NCBI GenBank assembly: GCA_965603125.1
Contig: CBFDBU010000011.1
Coordinates: 23,833-87,832 of the forward strand
DNA: 64,000 nucleotides
Reading direction: 5' to 3'
Source of the DNA: JAJRTA01 sp965603125
Lineage (GTDB): Bacteria > Zixibacteria > MSB-5A5 > GN15 > FEB-12
This document shows positions 26,501 to 33,843 of this stretch, in pieces. Both the position numbers and the translations under genes were made by a program. Each line of letters opens with the position of its first letter. The stretch's first letter is position 1. Below the pieces are notes generated by a model, which had not been told where the DNA came from, ran no database searches, and worked only from the letters and a program-made list of their open reading frames with translations.

Positions 26501-26829
26501 GGAGGTTTCAGGGCGTTCTGTGCGTCACAGCATTTCAGCATATCCCGTTGGCCAAAGATTCAGCTTTGGACGTTCTACGTGGCTTTCACAGGGTTCTGGT
26601 GCCGAGAGGAGTATTGCTCGTGGATGCACAGCTAGGTCGGGGAACGGGATTCGATCCAGATCTCCGGTTCATTCAAGGGTACGAAACACCAGGCCAACTG
26701 GAGGAGGTTTTGAAGCAGGGCGGGTTCCAGGTTATCGAGATGCCCAGATGGTCGCTAAAACGTGCCCACAATACTTACCAACGAGATACTCGTCTTGACT
26801 TTGTGCAGGCCTGGGCGAGGCGTGCTTGA
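23518..26829 (+). CDS. Nucleotidyl-cyclase / helical toroid-like / double methyltransferase fusion
   Basis: A 1103-residue protein of a domain order I do not recognise. Residues 1-165 are a class III nucleotidyl-cyclase-like domain. The two metal-binding aspartates are present (D10 in LLADLVGS, D44 in SWGDALVAVF), and so is the transition-state Arg (R115 in LVLAARIE). The usual Asn before it is Val111, and the usual base-selecting Lys position is Asn40 or shifted, so substrate and activity are uncertain. Residues about 175-620 are all-helical, with repeated W/H patterns (GGFETTIFNLEILSRLLG; PHPRHTALVGWLI) that resemble alpha/alpha-toroid prenyltransferase-like repeats. Two Rossmann methyltransferases follow: ILDVGCGVG at 698-706 and ILDAGCGAG at 932-940. 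GGAG precedes the ATG by six bases. Likely plus-strand cargo; a conflict or signalling role is inference. Confidence 0.8.
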   Translation: MEDATILLADLVGSEQATLKRIDDVLQECGALPSGERYKNSWGDALVAVFESASQALDYALTIRDRLRQHDWRQLGICRPPSVRMGLASGPLTWRPDSLRDCHVPEGGALVLAARIEPTASPGAVTVTETVKGLAGETDYSYFDLGQRKLPKQSGTISLFSASHRGEGFSVDNLPGYPLQDEQYYRRLEAFQRFVYMWLMFDQLPRGSWGRSTPGWMNAVWQDVPHIVPNPVMDHEGGFETTIFNLEILSRLLGPERLYQMQGSRAFQYLRERHTPRGFGTLSLSRNGYAVEPHPRHTALVGWLIGTVLGQVGHDVPELRELFQTSVAALFLEAPGGRPTALHLDRNPLLLYLCAWHVTRAIETALWEGCFTPEQRSHVCDAWEGMRSALLDRALTGQYSRPEPSQLPRGRLSLFPLTIPYGQFVRMEAYSLLTAAPLLHQTMPANLLDRVRKAIEFIVEDYLSTWSKAIRCAHKDALQPIHASPSAFLSDDGNPHPDLGIAALLLRTLRDANLCACLWNDAPAEKVLIARQHLIEDLTLLFDRWLVAPELFDLTHPGMLASALVHDHPDLHEKLISSCRQAVTPHPPTRLADNSIEAVLSEHRIARAIREVVASDGLSPAIQISEYSLQRLLLDRLRPGLYVEERLGTNGTMTVARKTLDVYQRASFVRRYKHVWEDRADRTTLALFMSLLPSAGCILDVGCGVGQYAAEMVRDGHRVDLLDGSSPLLSIARDRVRAASGASFECFNVDILNETSRSHVPASPKYDAIWCSGTLAHVPQNVQKTVLLWLKDLVKDGGKLFLSTPIRDSRVIARDGRFYAYIESTDRLRELAVESGFRVDYALEKEEFTNTYGEPKLTSKWANLYCTKKAVEAAGGRAELEVALTRQAYGQSASDFFEVHVRRAGDSRRQRVLDSYIDKTLSLIPSVKRPTILDAGCGAGDYLFEMARRGCSVVGIDLAEEMLELANERCAESIEKGDVELRMRDIRNLPNEWDGRFQGVLCVTAFQHIPLAKDSALDVLRGFHRVLVPRGVLLVDAQLGRGTGFDPDLRFIQGYETPGQLEEVLKQGGFQVIEMPRWSLKRAHNTYQRDTRLDFVQAWARRA

Positions 26830-27300
26830 GGAAGCGTGGACACATCGATGACATGCTACGCAGGCCCACGTGACGAGTAAGTGGACCCAGCAATCGATAG
26901 GCCCTCAGAAGATCATGGCCGCCCCTGCATCGCGAGGGTTCGCAAGGTTGCAGTGTTCACGGGCTGTGGCAAGTGTTCAAGGAGGCTCGGTAGGCGAGCT
27001 GAAGCTGGTCATTTGTGAGTAATAGCAGGTAAACGGTTCCGGTTCGATCGTCAAGGAGGTTGTTGCTACGTAGCAATCTACCGGTCGTGCTGACCATCCC
27101 GCTAAGCCGGCCGTGGTGTAGGTTCGTGCGGATCAGTATAACAGGTCTATTGAAATGCCTTTGGGTCAGGCGTTCGCATGCGCCCTAGCCAATCGGAGAC
27201 AGTCGGTGTTAGAATTCCACCTTACGACGGCATACCTGTGATTCATCACTCCTCATTTAAGTATCTGCCTTCACCCTAATACAATACTCAGTGATTGCAC
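26830..27300. other. Intergenic stretch with no supported gene
   Basis: About 470 bases between the fusion gene and the minus-strand ERCC4 gene. No frame has both a ribosome site and recognisable coding style, and I see no strong hairpin. An A+T-rich patch lies at 27230-27300. Confidence 0.4.
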
Positions 27301-27798
27301 TTAACTGGGCTCTTTTTTCGAGAGGCAATTAGCCGCGGCTGACGAGAGGTGTCTGCTCCGCTGACATCCTATCAAATAGCCCTCCATAAACCGACAGGCA
27401 GCCTGCCGGTCGGAGCAGAAGAAGACCGGAATGTCGAAGTCGACGACGATGGAAAGAACGGTTCCGAGAACGGCGTTGGGGTGCGCACCAGAACGGTAAC
27501 GTCCGCCGAGGATGTCGCTGAGGTTGGCCTCAACCACAATGCATGCGGCCTCATACCCGGCAAGACGCTGAAGCTCCTTCTTGAACCGTTTCCGGGAACG
27601 GATGACGGTGGAAACGAAGTCCTCGAGGGTCTTGCGCTCCACCGCCACCGAGTCCTCGCGTCCCTCGATGGAATAGTCCCCGGCGGGGAGAGCCTGGCGG
27701 ATGACCGCCACGCATTGGGGATCGAAGGCGTAAGGCTCCTGTTCCCGCGTGTCGACGACGACGGTGATCCGGTCCTCGTCAGAACGGCGCGAGAGCAT
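27301..27798 (-). CDS. ERCC4-type nuclease
   Basis: A 165-residue nuclease of the XPF/ERCC4 fold. Motifs in order: VVVDTREQEPY, LPAGDYSIEG and VAVERKTLEDFVSTV, which together carry the D...GDY...ERK metal-binding set. The start is taken at ATG 27798 (MLSRRSDEDRITVVVDTREQ), overlapping the DUF669 gene by 20 bases; an upstream ATG at 27837 adds 13 residues. In phages such single-domain enzymes sit in recombination/replication clusters and probably trim branched DNA. It is the last gene of the unit led by 28302-28628. Confidence 0.85.
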   Translation of the reverse strand: MLSRRSDEDRITVVVDTREQEPYAFDPQCVAVIRQALPAGDYSIEGREDSVAVERKTLEDFVSTVIRSRKRFKKELQRLAGYEAACIVVEANLSDILGGRYRSGAHPNAVLGTVLSIVVDFDIPVFFCSDRQAACRFMEGYLIGCQRSRHLSSAAANCLSKKEPS

Positions 27799-28273
27799 CT
27801 TTAGCCGCCGTATCGTATTCGTCCCCGCTGTCTTCAAGCACGATGCGCCGGTTGAAGTAGACGTTTTCGTTTTCGCCCCGGGTGCGCTTGGTCACCTCGA
27901 TCTTGACGTTGAGCAACTTGTCCAGGTTGTCGGGAAGCTCGGAGAGCTTTTCGAGATCGAGCCCGCAGGTGTGCAGGTCCGTCTTGAGCCACTTGATGTT
28001 CTCGCGGGTGGCCATCACGTTGTTGCGCCACAGGAGCCTTCCCCGGAACCGTGGCGCAAGAATGCGCAGTGTCCACTTGAGCATTGGATTGCCCGAGGTC
28101 TGCGCCCGGGTCAGTTCCACTCGCTCGACGTTCACCTGGTACTTGCCGTCGGGAATCGGTTCGAACTCCCGATCTTCGACTTCAGCTTACGCGAAATCGT
28201 CGTCGAACTGCGCAAGGTCGATCTCGTTAGTACCGCGAGGTTTACCGAGATACTCATCGCTTTCATACGGCAA
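27779..28273 (-). pseudogene. DUF669 phage protein with an in-frame TAA
   Basis: From TTG 28273, preceded by GGAGGAG, the frame reads MPYESDEYLGKPRGTNEIDL and continues to AQFDDDFA, then meets TAA at 28189-28187. It resumes in the same frame as AEVEDREFEPIPDGKYQV, then VERVELTRAQTSGNPMLKW to the stop at 27779. The first part and the EFEPIPDGKYQV strand are both expected in DUF669 proteins, which are found next to phage recombination genes and may bind DNA. No ATG, GTG or TTG lies between the TAA and GTG 28135, so starting there would lose the first beta strand. A nonsense mutation or sequence error is most likely; a shortened product from 28135 (118 residues) remains possible. Confidence 0.7.
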
Positions 28274-28301
28274 GCTCTACTCCTCCATCTAAGGAGTTTA
28301 C

Positions 28302-28628
28302 TTACTCGCAGGCACGGGCTTCTTCTTCTGTCCATCCCCCGGCACCGACCGCACGACCCTCTCCGATCCGTTCGACCTTGAATGCCTCTTCACCGAACTC
28401 ACGGGAGAGGAACCCGGTGAAAATCCTGGCGATAGCGCGTCCGACATCGGTCGCCGCGTCCACCACGCAGGAGCGCTTTTTCGAGTCCAGGCAGAAGGAC
28501 GCATCAAGGCGCATCAGGGAGCGACCGTGCAGGCTTTCGGCGGCAAGTACCGCCAGTAGCAGGGATTCCTCGACGTCCTGGATCGGGACCTTGGAATCGA
28601 AGTTGTATCGGTAGAGTTCTCGCTTCAT
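28302..28628 (-). CDS. Phage-type hypothetical protein
   Basis: A 108-residue protein (MKRELYRYNFDSKVPIQDVE...). It has the style of short phage proteins encoded in front of DUF669/recombination genes: an early helix LLLAVLAAESLHG, a strand-rich middle (ASFCLDSKKRSCVVDAATDVG) and a C-terminal acidic helix. It is the first gene of the recombination unit and follows copy D of the 12-mer motif. Biochemical role unknown. Confidence 0.65.
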   Translation of the reverse strand: MKRELYRYNFDSKVPIQDVEESLLLAVLAAESLHGRSLMRLDASFCLDSKKRSCVVDAATDVGRAIARIFTGFLSREFGEEAFKVERIGEGRAVGAGGWTEEEARACE

Positions 28629-28730
28629 GATCTATGCCTCCATTCCGTTTAGTGCGGTCCGTTGGAGGGCGCGCCCGGGCCGGATGTCGTTGGGGCTTCT
28701 CAAACGCCTCGCTGGCATCCGACCCGGTCA

Positions 28731-28742
28731 ATACCTACCGGA
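28731..28742 (-). promoter_or_regulatory. Promoter-like 12-mer, copy D
   Basis: Minus strand TCCGGTAGGTAT, an exact match to the shared motif, in the gap between the sigma-like gene and the 28302-28628 gene, about 100 bases before the latter. Confidence 0.6.
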
Positions 28743-28765
28743 AGCGACCCTGGACCGTCGGACGG

Positions 28766-29353
28766 TCAGAGGTAGTCCCTCAGTCCGGCGTCCTCAAAGA
28801 TCGCGCGCAGCTTCTTGATGGATTCGTAGATCGTGCCCCGCGGAGTTCCGGTGTCGCGGGAAATCTCCGTGACGGTGTCGGTATCGAGACGCTTGCACAG
28901 CTCACGCAGCTCGGGCGGCAGTTTCTCAATTGTTTTCTGCACGTCAAGGGAAAGATCTCGCAACTCCCACGCGGGTCGTGCGAGCTTACCGGTGCGGCGC
29001 AGGTAATCTTCCTGGTCGATGGTCTCCATGCGTTCCACAGAGCCGCCTTCTTCGTCATCGAACCGGTCGTTCAGGGAGCACCGGCAGCGGCGATAGTCCC
29101 GCATGCCGGCTTTCTGTGATTCGATAATGGTGGCGATCTTGTGTTCTACCACACGGGCGATGAAGGTATTGCGCTGTGCACGCTTGGGATTGAATTTGGG
29201 CAGTCGGCGAAGCAGGTCCAGCAGCATTTCCTGCTCCAGGTCCTCGCGGTCGGACTCTGTGAATCCAACCCGTCCAACTAATTGCCTCGCCTTGTACTTG
29301 ATGAGTCGAACGGCATACTCGTCGACTGCTTCGGGGTGATTGTCGAAACCCAT
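28766..29353 (-). CDS. Element-encoded sigma-70-like factor
   Basis: A 195-residue protein with two sigma regions. Region 2 is represented by ESDREDLEQEMLLDLLRRLP and FIARVVEHKIATII, and region 4 by IEKLPPELRELCKRL followed by the helix-turn-helix TEISRDTGTPRGTIYESIKKLR. The linker is charged. Proteins of this type in phages and integrated elements redirect RNA polymerase to element promoters. Five copies of a promoter-like 12-mer upstream of element operons make it the obvious candidate reader. GGAGG lies before ATG 29353. Confidence 0.8.
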   Translation of the reverse strand: MGFDNHPEAVDEYAVRLIKYKARQLVGRVGFTESDREDLEQEMLLDLLRRLPKFNPKRAQRNTFIARVVEHKIATIIESQKAGMRDYRRCRCSLNDRFDDEEGGSVERMETIDQEDYLRRTGKLARPAWELRDLSLDVQKTIEKLPPELRELCKRLDTDTVTEISRDTGTPRGTIYESIKKLRAIFEDAGLRDYL

Positions 29354-29527
29354 CTGGACCTCCTCGTGGCCGAGGGGGCGTGGGTGCCGACGGAAGATGT
29401 GGCTACTATGAGAAGAGGCGTTGCAGGCTCACCGCATCTGCGGCACCCACAACGCCTCCACTTCGTGGCCGGTTAGTTGTCAGGTAGCGAAAAGCTTTGT
29501 TTACGATTGGGGAGCCGATCCCCGCTC

Positions 29528-29866
29528 TCAGGCAGTGTTCTCCTCAACGATCATCTTGAAAGGAAGGCCGCGCTTGACTTCAAGAGAGTGGATTACTCCG
29601 TTACCCAATGCTCCAACTTGCGTGAAGAAGTCGCGTACTTGAGCCTTGAGCAGAAAGTCCTGTTTGGTGGCCTCTGGTCGCGGACCGTTTTCCGCGCAGA
29701 ACTTAATCTCCCGGACCACCCGCGGCCGCGGATCAAGAACCAACTCGCCGTTCCGGATGACGATCCCTTCGATGCGACCGAAATTGATGTGTTGCATCAT
29801 CTCTATGAACTCCATCTTCGGTTGCGAGAGGGAAGACTTCGTAGCGTTACGTCTGGTCTCCTGCAT
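29528..29866 (-). CDS. Hypothetical element protein with VVREIKF...ENGPRPE motif
   Basis: A 112-residue protein. Its core, INFGRIEGIVIRNGELVLDP then VVREIKFCAENGPRPE and DFFTQVGALGNGVIHSLEVK, resembles a small uncharacterised family found in Planctomycetes and other environmental bacteria, often in integrated elements. No catalytic motif is evident. It is a lone gene; 29867-30057 upstream holds no gene. Confidence 0.6.
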   Translation of the reverse strand: MQETRRNATKSSLSQPKMEFIEMMQHINFGRIEGIVIRNGELVLDPRPRVVREIKFCAENGPRPEATKQDFLLKAQVRDFFTQVGALGNGVIHSLEVKRGLPFKMIVEENTA

Positions 29867-30057
29867 GTCACTCCTTCGATATGAGGGTGGTCACAAGAGC
29901 GACGCACTGTGCGCCAGCTCGCTGCCCTTCGGAGCAATTGCAGGAAATGATTGCAGGGGGTGTGGAGGTGTCCGTAACCTCGTCAGCGAAAAGAACTACG
30001 GCGTGTGAATGTGGGAATTGCAGTTGCAGGAAACCATGCAAACTGCAATGTGGAAGG

Positions 30058-31041
30058 TTATCCCTTGAAGCTCATGACTTGTTCAAGATCGTTGGCTGCT
30101 TCCCAGAGAATGCGGATCTCCGTGTCGGAAGGATCGTTAATCGCTCTGGATATGGAAGACACGCTGACACCCAATTGAGCTGCAAGTTGCTTCTGGGTTG
30201 GTCGAGGCAGCAGGGCGGGACCAGTCCCGTGATCGCGCGAACTGTAAGCATAATCGCGCGCTGCCCGGAGGTGCTCTCTTAGTGCCTTCTTAATAGCGTC
30301 AATGATAGCGGTGCGTGGGGCACGCTTCATGCGTTTCCTCCTGGCCGGTTTGCAAGTAGGTCGATCTCCATGTGCCTCCGCCTTACCGAGTGCTGTCTTG
30401 TGTCTCTTGCGGAGTTCATCCAGGCGCTTCACGACCTTCTGACCGGGAATGAGCTTCTTCCTGATCTCGTCATACTCATTGGGTGGTATGGCAGGCAAGT
30501 CTGATACATCGAGAGTGAGAAGAGCTGACTCACGAAGCCTCTCTTCGGTCTCATCCCCAAAAAGAGTAATATCGGGCCTGATGATAACACACGGTACGGA
30601 CAAAACCTGATCACTGTCGATATCCTTACGATTAGGGTAGGAAATCACATGCCTCTCTACAATTGTTGCAGGCAGTACTGGTGAATACTCGGCAACACGA
30701 GGGTAAGACGAGAGAGCCTCCACGATGGCGCACGCTGGACAGGCGCCGATCAGGGTGTTCAACTCAGGTAGATGCGCCAGTGCCTCGTGTAGATCTCTTT
30801 GTACGTCGTTCCATCGCTTCTCCCTCTTTCGCTTAGAGGCAGTCCTTTGTTGAAACAGGGATAACTTGACGCAATCGCGGAACTCGCTGCACGAGAACCC
30901 TATGCAGTGATACTCGCAGAAGACCGCTGCTAGATCCTTCAGGCGCTTCCAAGCCCATTTCGCTGCCGCGCGATGGTCCGAACACTCTCTGACACCAGAC
31001 TCGAAATGGGTTATGGTGAGACCATCGTTTGTCTTGATCAT
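30058..31041 (-). CDS. Unknown protein with C-terminal LacI/XRE-like HTH
   Basis: A 327-residue protein. The last 45 residues are a helix-turn-helix (TQKQLAAQLGVSVSSISRAI) of the type found in LacI or XRE proteins. The N-terminal 250 residues are helical with several Cys/His (CEYHCIGFSCSEF, IGACPACAIVE) that could bind metal. The layout suggests a DNA-binding regulator with a large sensing part; no ligand can be guessed. It is in the regulatory part of the element, in front of the sigma-like gene. Confidence 0.6.
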   Translation of the reverse strand: MIKTNDGLTITHFESGVRECSDHRAAAKWAWKRLKDLAAVFCEYHCIGFSCSEFRDCVKLSLFQQRTASKRKREKRWNDVQRDLHEALAHLPELNTLIGACPACAIVEALSSYPRVAEYSPVLPATIVERHVISYPNRKDIDSDQVLSVPCVIIRPDITLFGDETEERLRESALLTLDVSDLPAIPPNEYDEIRKKLIPGQKVVKRLDELRKRHKTALGKAEAHGDRPTCKPARRKRMKRAPRTAIIDAIKKALREHLRAARDYAYSSRDHGTGPALLPRPTQKQLAAQLGVSVSSISRAINDPSDTEIRILWEAANDLEQVMSFKG

Positions 31042-31057
31042 CTTCGTCCTGCCTCAA

Positions 31058-31312
31058 TCACATTTGTCGCCTCACTGCGACGATCTTCCTAGGGACTCGA
31101 TGTCCGTCGTCGGGTCCATGCGGGATCGGTCCGTGATCTGGAATCCCCGGCCTTGGTGCGATTATCTCGTCACGGATGTAGAGCCGCTTCACTGCTGCCT
31201 CATCGCCGAGCGATGCCACTACAACGCCTTTGCTTTCGGCCACTGGCAACCGGCGGACTACTACTCTGTCGCAAAACCAGCTCGGGATTGAACTGTTGAG
31301 CCATCGTTTCAT
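31058..31312 (-). CDS. Small hypothetical protein, weakly GroES-like
   Basis: An 84-residue frame starting just after AGAGGAGA at ATG 31312. The segment CDRVVVRRLPVAESKGVVVA resembles the first strand and loop of GroES-type co-chaperonins, but the rest does not follow that family, so the likeness may be chance. An alternative start in another frame (ATG 31304, MAQQFNPELVLRQ) has better spacing from the same ribosome site but ends after 34 codons. Low certainty which is real. Confidence 0.35.
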   Translation of the reverse strand: MKRWLNSSIPSWFCDRVVVRRLPVAESKGVVVASLGDEAAVKRLYIRDEIIAPRPGIPDHGPIPHGPDDGHRVPRKIVAVRRQM

Positions 31313-31339
31313 TCTCCTCTGCTAGCTGTAATCAATGGC

Positions 31340-31361
31340 CTAAACACTAAACGTCTAGGCC
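31340..31361. promoter_or_regulatory. Operator-like pseudopalindrome, site 2
   Basis: The stretch CTAAACACTAAACGTCTAG is bounded by GGC/GCC so that GGCCTA and TAGGCC are inverted. It matches site 1 (33232-33250) in about 15 of 19 positions. It lies between the 31379 gene and the 31312 start and is probably bound by the XRE repressor encoded at 32419. Confidence 0.45.
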
Positions 31362-31378
31362 AAAAAAGAGAAACCAAC

Positions 31379-31675
31379 TTATGACCGCCGCCGCTTGGTC
31401 TTTGCCAGATTCGTTACGGTGACGTTCATGTTCTTCCGCCGGGCGCGTTCCACTGCCAGATCCATATCCGGTTGCGGGACTCGCAATATCTTCTGTTTGT
31501 TAGTCTGCGTCGCCAATCGAGACAGTGCCTTATCAATCTTTGTCGGAGTACCTCCGCGTTCGACTTCGATGGCGGTGTTCCCACGAATCGCATCAAGTCT
31601 GCGCCCACCGGAGATCGGCACTTCCTTTCGCGCGGCCTTTCCTTTGCCCTGTTTGTGTGATCTGCTTTCTGACAT
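31379..31675 (-). CDS. Small basic hypothetical protein
   Basis: A 98-residue, Lys/Arg-rich protein (MSESRSHKQGKGKAARKEVP...). A short conserved-looking core GGRRLDAIRGNTAIEVERGG is followed by KQKILRVPQPDMDLAVERARR. Similar small proteins occur in environmental genomes in accessory regions; no function is known. It follows the ImmA-like gene by 27 bases on the same strand. Confidence 0.6.
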   Translation of the reverse strand: MSESRSHKQGKGKAARKEVPISGGRRLDAIRGNTAIEVERGGTPTKIDKALSRLATQTNKQKILRVPQPDMDLAVERARRKNMNVTVTNLAKTKRRRS

Positions 31676-31702
31676 GACAATGTCCTCCTATAACCGTTGA
31701 GG

Positions 31703-32404
31703 TTAAGTGGTAAAGAGACTAGGCCCCGGCTGCTCGGTTTTAATCAGCTCGAGCCCGATCAAACGTATTTGCATAGCCTGCCCGGAAAGGTTGAATTCGC
31801 GGGCGAGCTCACGCGCGATTTCTACTGTCGGGCGTTCATCCTCCGCCAATCCCCACTTCGCCGAAAGGTCAGCCATCTCTTCCTCTGCGACATAAGGAGT
31901 CCTGCTGCCAAACTGTGACTCCCATGCCTGGAACACCATGTCCTTTGGCATTAACAGGAAACCGGCGAACGTGTCTGCCTGCCACTCAATCGGTTCCTTG
32001 CGAGAGCAGGTCCGACACACAACTGACGGTTCTTCTCGTTTGCCAAATAACGAAGTCTGGTCTTGGTTTTCCATGAAAAGGTGCCGGTGCAACTCCCAAT
32101 GTCCAACTTCATGTGCGACCGTAAAGCGGTAGCGTCCCTCTTTTGTCGGATTGTCAGTGGGATCGAGTGACTGGTCAATTAGCACACGTCGGTCCTGGAC
32201 CCACGTAGCGCCAAGCACATCCGAGAGGCCGAGCTGCTTGGCCAGATCGTCAAAACCCAGGCTAAGTTCCAGGTGTGCTTCAAGGATTTCCTCGACCGGG
32301 ATGGGCGGCCTCTCAACGACACCGTATTCCTGGCCATACTCGCCAAGCAGGCGCAGGCTTGCACCTTCGATTTTGTCTATGGGCAAAAACCTGACCCTAG
32401 TCAT
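31703..32404 (-). CDS. ImmA/IrrE-family metalloprotease
   Basis: A 233-residue protein with the zinc-protease motif HEVGH in FTVAHEVGHWELHRHLF and a later Glu-rich helix (EWQADTFAGFLLMP) supplying the third ligand, as in ImmA/IrrE. Such proteases cut the partner XRE repressor to switch on mobile elements or stress genes. The gene lies directly after the XRE gene (14 bases) in the same operon, the classic ImmR-ImmA order. The C-terminal part carries a helix-turn-helix-like tail. Confidence 0.88.
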   Translation of the reverse strand: MTRVRFLPIDKIEGASLRLLGEYGQEYGVVERPPIPVEEILEAHLELSLGFDDLAKQLGLSDVLGATWVQDRRVLIDQSLDPTDNPTKEGRYRFTVAHEVGHWELHRHLFMENQDQTSLFGKREEPSVVCRTCSRKEPIEWQADTFAGFLLMPKDMVFQAWESQFGSRTPYVAEEEMADLSAKWGLAEDERPTVEIARELAREFNLSGQAMQIRLIGLELIKTEQPGPSLFTT

Positions 32405-32418
32405 TACCGCCTCACGTA

Positions 32419-32784
32419 CTACTTCTTTTTCTTCTTCTGTGCCTGCTTCGCAAGCTCGCGAAGCTGTTTGTCGGACATTACCTGCGTACTTCTGAGCAAA
32501 TCCGGTAGCACGGAGGGTCTCCTGCGGATAATCTCGCTCAGCTCAGGATCAACCCGCCCCGCAAGTGCGAGTAATTCGTCCGCGTCCACACCGAGGAGTT
32601 CAGCCATTTTCTTGATCTTCTCCGGCCTCGGCGGGTCGAACTCACCGCGCTCAACCTTGCTCAGAAACGTCGGACTGATGCCAACGGCATCGGCGAACTT
32701 CCTCAATGTGAAAGTCGAGTCTGTTTTGAGCTTCGCTTCTCGAAGTTCTCGGAGATGATCGCCAAATTTCTTGTTTCCTGCCAT
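32419..32784 (-). CDS. XRE-family repressor paired with ImmA-like protease
   Basis: A 121-residue protein with an N-terminal helix-turn-helix (TLRKFADAVGISPTFLSKVERGE) and a C-terminal helical tail ending in KAQKKKKK-type Lys run. Start ATG 32784 has GGAGAG seven bases upstream. By analogy with ICEBs1 ImmR it should repress the element's excision or early genes until cleaved by the neighbouring protease. Two similar pseudopalindromes nearby are candidate operators, one inside its own promoter spacer. Confidence 0.85.
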   Translation of the reverse strand: MAGNKKFGDHLRELREAKLKTDSTFTLRKFADAVGISPTFLSKVERGEFDPPRPEKIKKMAELLGVDADELLALAGRVDPELSEIIRRRPSVLPDLLRSTQVMSDKQLRELAKQAQKKKKK

Positions 32785-32803
32785 GACCGCACTCTCCGTT
32801 TGA

Positions 32804-33172
32804 TTAGCTTCCAATGCCAAGCAAGGGCAATCCCATGGGCGTTGCCGCGTCAAGGATCAAGTGGCTGACATAGGCCGCCGATGCCACTACCGTCGCCATC
32901 TTCTGCTTAGGAGTCATCTGCGTCGACTCCAGGGCTCTGTTGTTTGCGTACGCAATCCCCATCAGCAGAGCGACGCTATGAAAAGGACCTCGGTGATTAG
33001 GGGACAAAGCTGGTTCAAGGACGTCGGCGCTGATCCCGATAGCAGCTCCAAATCCCAATGCGGCGGTTGCTCCTCCCAGAGTCCATTCCTCATTCTGGAA
33101 CCGCTTTACCAAGCCGTACACGGCCAGCCCGGCAAGTGCTCCAGCTGCGGCGTGTGTACTACTATTCGCCAA
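32804..33172 (-). CDS. YdjM-like membrane metal-dependent hydrolase family protein
   Basis: A 122-residue membrane protein starting at TTG 33172 (GGAG eight bases upstream). It shows the family pattern STHAAAGALAG, HRGPFHS and SHLILDAATPMGLPLLG with conserved His/Asp residues and about three hydrophobic segments. E. coli YdjM is LexA-controlled; here the gene is first in the operon with the XRE/ImmA switch, under the strong promoter at 33226-33254. Its substrate is unknown. Confidence 0.8.
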   Translation of the reverse strand: MANSSTHAAAGALAGLAVYGLVKRFQNEEWTLGGATAALGFGAAIGISADVLEPALSPNHRGPFHSVALLMGIAYANNRALESTQMTPKQKMATVVASAAYVSHLILDAATPMGLPLLGIGS

Positions 33173-33225
33173 TACTGTTTCTCCTTCACATCGATACGCC
33201 AACTGGCGCCATGTATTTTGTGGAC

Positions 33226-33254
33226 TTTATACTAAACACCAGAAGTCTTGTCAA
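33226..33254 (-). promoter_or_regulatory. Near-consensus sigma-70 promoter with operator in its spacer
   Basis: On the minus strand TTGACA (33254-33249), a 17-base spacer, then TATAAA (33231-33226), about 54 bases before TTG 33172. The spacer and its edges hold a pseudopalindrome (CTAAACACCAGAAGTCTTG on the plus strand) similar to site 2 at 31340. This fits a strong promoter shut by its own XRE product. Confidence 0.8.
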
Positions 33255-33384
33255 CACGTTTTTCCGACAAAACACATTGGGAGATAGGTGATCGCGTAAT
33301 CCATTGTGAATTGAGGGGTTACGGGTAGCCGTTCGACGAAATGACGGGTGTGCCGGGAAGCGGAGAGGCGTACAGTTAGACGAG

Positions 33385-33843
33385 CTATTGCTGAGACCGG
33401 GAGCGATCGAAGACCAGCTTTTCCCACTTCTTGCGCTGGCGGTGCCAGTGAGGGACGGCGGCGATGGGACGGACGTCTCTCTCCTTAATCGGATCACGGC
33501 CCGTGGTCGTCCGAGGGAGAAACAGGATTTCCTCTTGGATGTCCGGTGCGAGGTTCAAGAGACTCATGATTTGCGTGATGCGGGCACGTGTCACGTAACC
33601 CAGGCGGGCGAGATCGGCATAGTCACTCACCTCGTTGTTGCGGATCAGGCCGGCGAACCGAATCGCCAGTGCCATCAGTCTTGAGAGGCGAGGCACATTG
33701 CCGGCCTCGACCTTCCGCCTTTCAGAATCCGGCTCTAAGGCCCGTTTCACCCTGGACTGGTTCCCGCTCTTAGGTCGGAAGGTCCAGGTCACGTCCAGAC
33801 CATTGGAACCGGGATCGCTTTCTGTCAAGTCGTTATGTTTCAT
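33385..33843 (-). CDS. HTH protein coupled to the serine recombinase
   Basis: A 152-residue basic protein with a helix-turn-helix (DYADLARLGYVTRARITQIMSLL) in its second half. It overlaps the recombinase stop by 4 bases (ATGA). Proteins of this type commonly follow large serine recombinases in the DUF2924-linked group and may help choose integration or excision; that role is inferred. Gap 33255-33384 holds no gene. Confidence 0.7.
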   Translation of the reverse strand: MKHNDLTESDPGSNGLDVTWTFRPKSGNQSRVKRALEPDSERRKVEAGNVPRLSRLMALAIRFAGLIRNNEVSDYADLARLGYVTRARITQIMSLLNLAPDIQEEILFLPRTTTGRDPIKERDVRPIAAVPHWHRQRKKWEKLVFDRSRSQQ

